From the IMG/VR virus record IMGVR_UViG_3300042301_001793, positions 1 to 25,478 of that record: a stretch of 25,478 nucleotides of DNA. One strand, 5' to 3'. Below the pieces are notes generated by a model. It ran no database searches, was not told the origin of the DNA, and was given only the letters and a program-made list of their open reading frames with translations. Both the position numbers and the translations under genes were made by a program. The stretch comes from a virus. Of this stretch, positions 1-6,450 are shown one piece after another (within the stretch, counting starts at the first letter, position 1; the number at the start of each line of letters is the position of its first letter).

Positions 1-1008
1 AACTCCAAGAACCTCCGGGACAAGCTCTGGTCCTGGTTCACGGAAGTGGCCATGACCCGATTGATGCCGGCGGGCCGCGTCGTTATCATCATGACGCGCT
101 GGCATGAGGACGATCTGATCGGCCGGCTGACTGACTCATCCAACCCCTGCTACAACGCCGAGGAAGCCAAGAATTGGAAGGTCCTGGCGCTGCCGGCTAT
201 CGCCGGCGACGACGACCCCATGAAGCGCAAGCCAGGGGAGGCCCTCTGGCCGGAGCGCTTCCCAATCCCGGCCCTGGAGCAGATCAAGCGCCTTAACCCC
301 ACCGGCTTCTCAGCTCTATACCAGGGAGCTCCCACCCCGGAGGACGGCGACTTCTTCCGCAAGGATTGGCTGCAGACGTATGACTCCCCTAGCGCGATCC
401 CTCCGAACCTCCGGAAGTATGGCGCCTCCGACCATGCCGTCTCGATCGCCCAGGACGCGGACAAGACGTGCATGGGCTGCGTCGGCATCGACGAGGAGGA
501 CAACATCTGGGTCCTGCCGGACCTGTTCTGGCGCCGGGCGCAGACGGACATTGTCTGCGACGCCATGCTAGATCAGTTCCGGCGCAACGCCCCTTTGCTC
601 TGGTGGGCTGAGAAGGGCCACATCTCCAAAGCCATCGGCCCGTTCCTGCGCAAGCGCATGCAAGAGGAAAAGATCTACTGCGCGATCGACGAGGTAACCC
701 CGTCCAAGGACAAGCAGACGCGCGCCCAGGCGATCCGCGGCCGCATGGCCATGGGCAAGGTGTTCTTCCCTAAGTTCGCGAGCTGGTGGCCGGCTGCGCA
801 GCTGGAGCTGCTCAAGTTCCCGGCGGCCAGGCATGACGACTTTGTCGATTGGATCGCGCACATCGGCATGGGCCTCAACCTCCAGGTAGGCGCGAGCGCG
901 CCGTCCAAGGCAGACACCGGACCTAAGACCGGCAGCCTGGCCTGGGTCAAACACTCCTCCAAGATGAGGGAGTATGCGGAAAACAGATTGCGCAATTTCT
1001 GGTCCTAA
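1..1008 (+). CDS. terL: Phage terminase large subunit, C-terminal part (5' truncated by window edge)
   Basis: The large terminase subunit is the ATP-driven motor and nuclease that packages DNA into the prohead through the portal. The frame is open from base 1, so the ATPase Walker A/B region lies to the left; 335 residues remain. Near the left edge is VVIIMTRWHEDDLIGRL (about 76-129), the conserved stretch at the end of the ATPase domain in many phage terminases. The RNase H-like nuclease domain follows, with candidate metal-binding acids in GASDHA (Asp at 430-432), WWAEKG (Glu at 610-612) and RHDDF (Asp at 835-840), spaced as expected for the family. The ATG at 46 is an internal methionine, because coding sense continues upstream of it. 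The portal gene starts 13 bases after the TAA stop, the usual packaging order. The assignment is firm; the subfamily cannot be set from this fragment. Confidence 0.93.
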   Translation, partial: NSKNLRDKLWSWFTEVAMTRLMPAGRVVIIMTRWHEDDLIGRLTDSSNPCYNAEEAKNWKVLALPAIAGDDDPMKRKPGEALWPERFPIPALEQIKRLNPTGFSALYQGAPTPEDGDFFRKDWLQTYDSPSAIPPNLRKYGASDHAVSIAQDADKTCMGCVGIDEEDNIWVLPDLFWRRAQTDIVCDAMLDQFRRNAPLLWWAEKGHISKAIGPFLRKRMQEEKIYCAIDEVTPSKDKQTRAQAIRGRMAMGKVFFPKFASWWPAAQLELLKFPAARHDDFVDWIAHIGMGLNLQVGASAPSKADTGPKTGSLAWVKHSSKMREYAENRLRNFWS

Positions 1009-1021
1009 CGACGATTTTTTT

Positions 1022-3145
1022 ATGGAAGCCAACGAACCTATCGAACCTATCGAAGCAGCGCCTTACCAGGCGCCACAGCAACCCCAGGGCATCAAGCGCG
1101 ACCCGGATCCTAACGCCAAGGACTCCATGAAGGCCCTGGTCAAGGAATGGCAGGGCAAGATCATGCGCGCCAAGAAGCATTGGGAGCGCCCGATCCAGGG
1201 CATGCGCGACGACATGGACTTCTACATGGGCAAACAATGGCCCGGCCACCGCGGCACCCAGGACGACCGGTATGTCGCGAACCTGGTGCAGCGCCACGTC
1301 CAGACGCGCGTAGCTGCGCTCTACGCAAAGAACCCGAAGGCGATCGCGAAGCGCCGCAACACCCTGGACTTCACCCTCTGGGAGGGCGATGCCAGCCAGC
1401 TGGAGTCCGGCAACGTAGCTAACCAGCAGTCATTAATGACGACCGGCATGCCGGATCCTCACGCCATGGCGCTCATGGCCGACGTCGAACAGGGTTTCGA
1501 GAAGCGCCGGCAGCTCGACAAGATCGGCAAGACGATGGAGATCATCTTCCATCACATCATCGAGACGCAGAACATCAAGACGCACATGAAGCAGCTGGTT
1601 AGGCGCACATGCGTCACCGGCGTCGGTTTTGTGAAGATCGGTTACCAGCGCGTCATGGAGATGCGCCCGGAGGACGTCGAGAAGCTCACGGACATTACCG
1701 AACAGGTTAAGACCCTGGATCGCCTGGAGCAGGATCTTAAGGATAACAAGTTTGATGAGAACAGCGCCAAGCGCGCGCAGCTTGAGCTCCTCAAGAAAGA
1801 GATCATGGAGAAGGAGGACGTGATCATCGACGAAGGTATCGTCTTTGATTTCCCTCAGTCTCAGAGCATCATCGTCGATACGCGCTGCCGGCAGCTCCAG
1901 GGCTTCATCGGCGCCGAATGGGTCGCCCAGGAGTTCATTCTCACCTGTGACGAGATCAAGGAGGTCTATAACGTAGATCTTGGAACGTCGTTCACGCGCC
2001 AGGAGAACAAGTATGCCGGGTCCGACGAAAAGAGCGAAGCCGACCTGGCTAAGGTCTGGGAGATCTATTCCAAGCGCGACGGCCTCAAGTATGTCATCGC
2101 GGACGGCTACCCGGACTTCCTGGTCGAACCCAGCTGCCCGGAGATCAAGCTCAAGCGCTTCTGGCCTTTCTTCCTCCTGGCCTTCAACGAGGTTGAGTCC
2201 GACCGGGACATTTACCCGGCGTCCGACGTCCGTCTGATCAAGCCGATCCAGATGGAATACAACCTGGCGCGCCAGCGGCTGCGCGAGCACCGGAACGCCA
2301 ACCGGCCGCTATACGTCACGCCGGTGGGCATGCTTTCCGAGGGCGACGTCAAGAAGCTCATGGATCGCCAGCCTAACGAGGTGATCCAGCTCATGTCTCT
2401 CCAGCCCGGCCAGGCGGTCAACCAGCTCCTGCAGCCGGTCCAGCCCATCCAGATCGACCCCTCCCTGTATGACACCTCCATGTTCATGGAGGATCTGTTC
2501 CGCGTCGTCGGCAGCCAGGAAGCCAACCTGGGCGGCGGCACCGGCAACACGGCGACCGAAGTCTCCGTAGCTGAGTCCAGCCGAATGAGCTCCATGGGCT
2601 CTAACGTGGACGACCTGGACGAATTCCTCACCGAGCTGGCCCGCGCAGCCGGCGCCGTCATGTTGACCATGATGGACCCGGCCACGGCTACCAAGATTGC
2701 CGGCCCTGGCGCCGCCTGGCCCACCCTATCCTCCCAGGAGATCGCCAATGAGCTGCTCCTGGAGATCGAAGCCGGCAGCTCCGGCCGCCCGAACAAGGCT
2801 GCGGACATAGCTGCGTTTGAGCGCCTGGCTCCGCTGCTGATCCAGATCCCTGGCATTGACCCGACCTGGCTGGCCAAGGAGGCCATCAAGCGCATGGATG
2901 ACGGTCTTGACCTTACGGAAGCCGTCCGAGCTGCGCTGCCGTCCATCGTCCAGATGAACGCTCAGAAGCAGATGGCTGAGATTGAGGCGTCCCAGGACCC
3001 CAACATGCAAGGCGCAGCCGGTGGTCAGCCGGCGGCCCCAGATCTAGCTCCTGGCGCCCCCGCCGGCGGCAACGTGAACGTCAACGCCCAGGTCCCGAAC
3101 ATCCCGCCGTCTAAGTCATACGGGCTACCCCAAAATGGGGTTTAA
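1022..3145 (+). CDS. Portal protein (P22-like size and layout)
   Basis: The portal is the dodecameric ring at one capsid vertex through which DNA enters and leaves and on which the neck assembles. From the ATG at 1022 the protein has 707 residues, close to the roughly 725 of the P22 portal and much longer than HK97-type portals. Near residues 60-72 it has the aromatic stretch DFYMGKQWPG, a pattern typical of P22-like portals, followed by RYVANLVQRHVQTRVAALYAKNP. The mid-region is helical and charged (EKEDVIIDEG). The C-terminus is Ala/Pro/Gly-rich, as in portals with a barrel or tail extension. Start choice is open: an in-frame ATG at 974 would overlap terL by 35 bases and has a GAGGGAG directly before it at very short spacing, while the ATG at 1022 follows a run of seven T and begins MEANEPIEP. 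I prefer 1022 because it avoids the overlap. Position between terL and scaffold supports the call. Confidence 0.88.
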   Translation: MEANEPIEPIEAAPYQAPQQPQGIKRDPDPNAKDSMKALVKEWQGKIMRAKKHWERPIQGMRDDMDFYMGKQWPGHRGTQDDRYVANLVQRHVQTRVAALYAKNPKAIAKRRNTLDFTLWEGDASQLESGNVANQQSLMTTGMPDPHAMALMADVEQGFEKRRQLDKIGKTMEIIFHHIIETQNIKTHMKQLVRRTCVTGVGFVKIGYQRVMEMRPEDVEKLTDITEQVKTLDRLEQDLKDNKFDENSAKRAQLELLKKEIMEKEDVIIDEGIVFDFPQSQSIIVDTRCRQLQGFIGAEWVAQEFILTCDEIKEVYNVDLGTSFTRQENKYAGSDEKSEADLAKVWEIYSKRDGLKYVIADGYPDFLVEPSCPEIKLKRFWPFFLLAFNEVESDRDIYPASDVRLIKPIQMEYNLARQRLREHRNANRPLYVTPVGMLSEGDVKKLMDRQPNEVIQLMSLQPGQAVNQLLQPVQPIQIDPSLYDTSMFMEDLFRVVGSQEANLGGGTGNTATEVSVAESSRMSSMGSNVDDLDEFLTELARAAGAVMLTMMDPATATKIAGPGAAWPTLSSQEIANELLLEIEAGSSGRPNKAADIAAFERLAPLLIQIPGIDPTWLAKEAIKRMDDGLDLTEAVRAALPSIVQMNAQKQMAEIEASQDPNMQGAAGGQPAAPDLAPGAPAGGNVNVNAQVPNIPPSKSYGLPQNGV

Positions 3146-3186
3146 GCTCTTATTGCCAGGGAGCCTGGAGCTGAAAGACTAACTTT

Positions 3187-4248
3187 GTGAGCGAGACGCT
3201 AAATAGCACCGGGTCGGAACCGTCGATCGACCCCACATCCACAACCCAGGCGCCTATCCAGGCGCCTGTTGAGCAGAACGCTGCGCCCCAGGTGAGCGCA
3301 GCGCCGGAAGCTCCGACGCTAAATGCAGATACCGCTGGTTCGTCACCGGCGGGCGACACGGACGCTAACAAGAAGATCAGCCTCTTAGACGTGATTAAGA
3401 CCGCGTCTGAAGGTAAATCTGACACGGCATCGTCCACCGTGGGGGATCAGAAGGTATCCGCGCAGGGATCCGCAGCCGATGACCAGGGCTTGGACAGCTC
3501 CGGTCAGAAGAAAGCCCCCGATGCGCAGGAGCTACCGTTCCATAAACACCCGCGCTGGCAGGAGATGGTGGCCGAGCGTGAGTCATTGAAACCGAAGGCC
3601 GAACAGTTCGAGAAGATTAACACCTTCATGACTACTAACGGCCTTTCGCCGCAGGAAATGGCTGAAGGCATGTATATCATGGCGCTCATGAAGAACAACC
3701 CCGCCGAAGCGCATCAGCGCCTCAACGGCTATGTTCAAGGCCTTGCTCGCTTCACGGGAGATGTTCTCCCGCCGGAAATCCAGAGCAGGGTTGATGAGGC
3801 GCTTATTGATAAAGAGTCAGCCAAGGAGCTCGCCAGGCTTCACGCCGAGCGTGACTTCATGATGGCTCGACAGGCCCAGCAATACCAGCGCGCGCAGGAG
3901 AATGACGAGTATGTCCGACAGCAGGAGATGCTCGCGCAGTCGCAATCAATGGTCAACGCGGTGAGTCAATGGGAACAGGTAGAACGATCCAGGGATCCGG
4001 AATGGTCCGCGAAATACGAGATGGTGCAGGACCGGGTGAAGGCCCTCCTGGCAGAACGGCCGGCAAGCAACGCGTCGGAAGCTATTGAGATCGCACGTCG
4101 CGCTCTCTCCGATGTGAACGCTCGCCTACGGCCCCTTGCCGGGAGAAATACGCCGCTTAAGGTTTCCACTAGCTCAATGTCGTCCGTCAACGCCTCGCCG
4201 GCGCCGCGCAGCCTAGCTGACGTGATCCGGTTAGGCCTTCAAACATAA
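3187..4248 (+). CDS. Capsid scaffolding protein (probable)
   Basis: The gene lies directly between portal and major capsid protein, the classic scaffold position; scaffolds organise the prohead and then leave or are degraded. The 353-residue product has a low-complexity Ser/Thr/Pro/Ala N-terminal third. A conserved-looking core around residues 115-180 contains HKHPRWQEMVAERESLKPKA, and a long Gln/Glu/Arg-rich, probably coiled-coil segment spans about 205-265. The tail is short and basic. The start is GTG (3187); the next in-frame Met would remove over a third of the protein including the core. A GGAG lies 16 bases upstream, too far to be a convincing ribosome site. No protease motif is seen, so a separate or host protease, or scaffold exit without cleavage, must be assumed. 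The call rests on position and composition. Confidence 0.72.
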   Translation: MSETLNSTGSEPSIDPTSTTQAPIQAPVEQNAAPQVSAAPEAPTLNADTAGSSPAGDTDANKKISLLDVIKTASEGKSDTASSTVGDQKVSAQGSAADDQGLDSSGQKKAPDAQELPFHKHPRWQEMVAERESLKPKAEQFEKINTFMTTNGLSPQEMAEGMYIMALMKNNPAEAHQRLNGYVQGLARFTGDVLPPEIQSRVDEALIDKESAKELARLHAERDFMMARQAQQYQRAQENDEYVRQQEMLAQSQSMVNAVSQWEQVERSRDPEWSAKYEMVQDRVKALLAERPASNASEAIEIARRALSDVNARLRPLAGRNTPLKVSTSSMSSVNASPAPRSLADVIRLGLQT

Positions 4249-4269
4249 CCCAACGAACCAGATAATACC

Positions 4270-5352
4270 ATGCCCTCCACGTTCTCCTCCCTCGACCACA
4301 TCGTCGCATCGGCTCTCGACTTCCACGTCAAGAGCGACGCGTTCGCCCAGACCATCCAGGAAAAGCCCCTGCTCGCGTTCATGAACAAGCGCAAGCAGAC
4401 CTTCCCCGGCGGTAAGGGTGACATCTCCCTCCCGATCACGTTCCATGACTCCCTCCCTGGGATCCACGGCTACGAAGGCGACGACCAGGTTGCCTACGAC
4501 AATCCCGGTAACACCAAGCGCGTTTTCTTCCCCTGGAAGGAAATCCATGCTGGCATCAAGGTCACGCTGACCGAGCTCAAGATCGACGGTATCTCCGTCT
4601 CTGACAGCACGACCGGCGAAAGCACCTCCAAGCACAGCAACCGCGACGTCACCGTCCTCACCAACATCCTCAAGGCCAAGCTCGACGACATGACCGAAGG
4701 CTGGGCCCGCGGCATGAACCAGATGTTCTGGAAGGACGGCTCGCAGGACGCCAAGGTTGTCGCCGGCTTGATGAACTTCCTCAAGCCCGGCCTCGCCATC
4801 ACCGGCGGCTCTACGGATCTGAACGCTACCGGCACCACCGGCGGCATCTCCCGCGCGACCAACGTCCTCTGGCGTAACCGCACGGATAAGTTCACCTACG
4901 CGTCCGGCCAGACCAACATCATCGACTCCCTCCGTAAGGAAGTGCGTCAGCTGAAGCGCTACGGCGGCAAGCCGAACGCGATCTTCTGCGGTTCTGGTTT
5001 CCTTGAGAAGCTTGAGAAAGAGATCCACTCCAAGGGTATCTACACTCAGACCGGCTTCACCGGATCCAACACCGTCGGTATGGGCATCACCAGCCTCCTG
5101 GGCATCGGTGAGTTCGTCTATGACCCGACCCTGGATGATCTCCCCGAAGCCAGCGGCTCCGGCACCCAGACGGATTACTGCTACATCATCGACTCCGATG
5201 CGCTGCAGCTCTACGTCATGGATGGCGAAGAAAACAAGACCCACAACCCGGCTCGCCCCGAAGATAAGTATGTTATCTACAAGGCCATGACCTGGACCGG
5301 TGGTCTTGTGACGAAGAAGCTCAACAGCTCCGGCGTCTATAAGGTCGCCTAA
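4270..5352 (+). CDS. Major capsid protein
   Basis: The 360-residue product begins MPSTFSSLDHIVASAL and follows the scaffold gene by 21 bases, the standard location for the major head protein. Its length suits an HK97-fold capsid subunit. The N-terminal part contains GGKGDISLPITFHDS (about residues 47-61) and a strongly beta-forming stretch. A WARGMNQMFWKDG segment near residue 147 and an LDDLPEASGSG loop lie in the middle. The last third has short hydrophobic strands typical of the A domain. Codon choice is strongly biased to C-ending codons compared with later genes, as expected for a very abundant protein. A strong intrinsic terminator lies 23 bases after the stop, another habit of major capsid genes. 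No proteolytic maturation site can be identified by eye. The call is confident from context; the fold assignment is inference. Confidence 0.85.
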   Translation: MPSTFSSLDHIVASALDFHVKSDAFAQTIQEKPLLAFMNKRKQTFPGGKGDISLPITFHDSLPGIHGYEGDDQVAYDNPGNTKRVFFPWKEIHAGIKVTLTELKIDGISVSDSTTGESTSKHSNRDVTVLTNILKAKLDDMTEGWARGMNQMFWKDGSQDAKVVAGLMNFLKPGLAITGGSTDLNATGTTGGISRATNVLWRNRTDKFTYASGQTNIIDSLRKEVRQLKRYGGKPNAIFCGSGFLEKLEKEIHSKGIYTQTGFTGSNTVGMGITSLLGIGEFVYDPTLDDLPEASGSGTQTDYCYIIDSDALQLYVMDGEENKTHNPARPEDKYVIYKAMTWTGGLVTKKLNSSGVYKVA

Positions 5353-5374
5353 GCGATCTTAGATCCTACAAACA

Positions 5375-5400
5375 GGGGGCCCAATACGGGCCCCCTTTTT
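5375..5400 (+). terminator. Rho-independent terminator after the capsid gene
   Basis: An 8-bp perfect G+C stem (GGGGGCCC at 5375-5382, loop AATAC, GGGCCCCC at 5388-5395) is followed by TTTTTGTTT. It sits 23 bases after the capsid stop and before the next gene. It probably stops or thins transcription after the capsid cistron, giving more capsid mRNA than tail mRNA. It is the only clear terminator in the window. Confidence 0.9.
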
Positions 5401-5411
5401 GTTTGCGCGCA

Positions 5412-5423
5412 CCAGGCGCCTGG
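5412..5423. repeat. 12-bp perfect palindrome between terminator and next gene
   Basis: CCAGGCGCCTGG is perfectly self-complementary and lies in the 87-base gap between the capsid gene and the small gene at 5440. It could be a protein-binding site, but its core occurs often as codons elsewhere (for example twice near 3250-3270 in the scaffold gene), so chance is a fair alternative. I see no convincing -10/-35 promoter around it. Confidence 0.3.
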
Positions 5424-5439
5424 ACAGATTACTAGCTCT

Positions 5440-5742
5440 ATGCAGACCGCTATCGTAGAGATCCTCCTTAACGGCAACATTCAGCATACGGTCACGCGCC
5501 GGGTCACCCCCGCGGAGATCGTCTTGCTCAAGCACATCCACGGCGATGACTCCGTCGTCGCGCCGATCGAGATCGAGTCCGTCAAGCGCAGCAATACCGA
5601 CGAGGTTAACCGCCTTAAGCAGCAATACGGCGACGACGTGTTCAAGGCCGTGTTCCCTGGCGCCATGCCCAAGGTGCCCACGGATCTATCCGAGGTCGGC
5701 GTCGATACCGGCGCCAAAGCCAAGGACGAACCCAAGGCCTAA
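5440..5742 (+). CDS. Small conserved phage protein downstream of capsid gene
   Basis: This 100-residue protein begins MQTAIVEILLNGNIQHTVTR. It has an apparent beta-rich N-terminal half with the phrase RRVTPAEIVLLKHIHGDDSV, then a helix EVNRLKQQYGDDVFKAVFP and an Ala/Lys-rich tail. Small proteins of this layout commonly follow the major capsid gene in podophages. Their function is generally unassigned; head completion or decoration would fit. It is the first gene after the terminator, so it must depend on read-through or an unseen promoter. The ATG at 5440 is the only reasonable start and has no Shine-Dalgarno sequence. It is six bases ahead of the adaptor gene, with which it is probably co-expressed. 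Confidence 0.7.
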   Translation: MQTAIVEILLNGNIQHTVTRRVTPAEIVLLKHIHGDDSVVAPIEIESVKRSNTDEVNRLKQQYGDDVFKAVFPGAMPKVPTDLSEVGVDTGAKAKDEPKA

Positions 5743-5748
5743 CCGGAC

Positions 5749-6447
5749 ATGGCCAGGAACACTAGTCTCCTTAGTCTGCGCGATCAGCTCAGAGCTGAGA
5801 TTGGTGCGTCCCCTAGCGTGGCCATGGGGGTTAATACGGTCGAGCAATTCGATCAGCTGCTGCGAAGGACGCAGGAGCGCCTGTGGCAGGACTTTGATTG
5901 GTCCTTTGGCGTGATCGACCGGGACGAGCCGCTGCTCGCCGGCCAGCGCTACTACACGTTCGACCCGGACATTGACTTTGACCGGATCTGCTGCGCCCAC
6001 GTCAAGTATAGCGACATTTGGCACCCGATCACCTATGGCATCGGGACCAACGAGCTGAACAACTATGACTCAGACCAGGACGACGCCACGGAGCCGGCCG
6101 TTCGCTGGCGTCATTATGAGGGTAACCAATTTGAGATCTGGCCGGTTCCGACGACAAACAACCAGATCCTCCGCTTCCGCGCGGTTCGCAAGCTGCCCCC
6201 GCTTATCGCCACTACTGACGTCGCCCTCCTGGACGACACTCTGATCATCCTGTTCGCTGCAGCCGAGCACCTGGCCAGGACCAAGGCCCAGGACGCGTCT
6301 GCCAAGCTCAGCCAGGCTCAATCCCATTTCAATCGTCTCAAGGGCATGGGCCTCAAGACGGACCGGTTCATCTACGGTGGCGGCCTTGATGGCGGCCAGC
6401 GTATCCGCTACATCGGCGGCCGGGCTGTCTGGGACGATCGACCATAA
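5749..6447 (+). CDS. Head-tail adaptor (T7 gp11 / P22 gp4-like neck protein)
   Basis: This 232-residue protein probably forms the ring beneath the portal that joins head to short tail. The N-terminal region has a helical pair ending in RRTQERLWQDFDWSFGVIDRD (about residues 44-64). An amphipathic helix with an RxQERLW..FDW signature is typical of podophage adaptor or tail-tubular-A-like proteins. The middle is beta-rich (YYTFDPDIDFDRICCAHVKY, VRWRHYEGNQFEIWPVP), and a C-terminal helical bundle follows (LFAAAEHLARTKAQDASAKL). The gene is six bases after the small gene, and the large tail protein begins three bases after its stop, as in podophage neck-tail clusters. The family call is from pattern and position. 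Confidence 0.72.
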   Translation: MARNTSLLSLRDQLRAEIGASPSVAMGVNTVEQFDQLLRRTQERLWQDFDWSFGVIDRDEPLLAGQRYYTFDPDIDFDRICCAHVKYSDIWHPITYGIGTNELNNYDSDQDDATEPAVRWRHYEGNQFEIWPVPTTNNQILRFRAVRKLPPLIATTDVALLDDTLIILFAAAEHLARTKAQDASAKLSQAQSHFNRLKGMGLKTDRFIYGGGLDGGQRIRYIGGRAVWDDRP

Positions 6448-6450
6448 GCC

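Noticed and set aside
1433-2290. 285-codon open frame on the - strand opposite the portal gene
   Set aside because: Shadow of the portal frame; Leu/Val/Asp-rich with no domain pattern.
3180-3187. TAACTTTG, matching the Bacteroidota -7 promoter element TAnnTTTG
   Set aside because: It ends at the first base of the GTG start, leaving no leader, and has no matching -33 element in a sensible place.
4231-5244. 337-codon open frame on the - strand opposite the capsid gene
   Set aside because: It is a shadow of strongly C-ending codons in the capsid gene; the sense frame has clear capsid context and the antisense product is a low-complexity Val/Asp/Gly-rich sequence.
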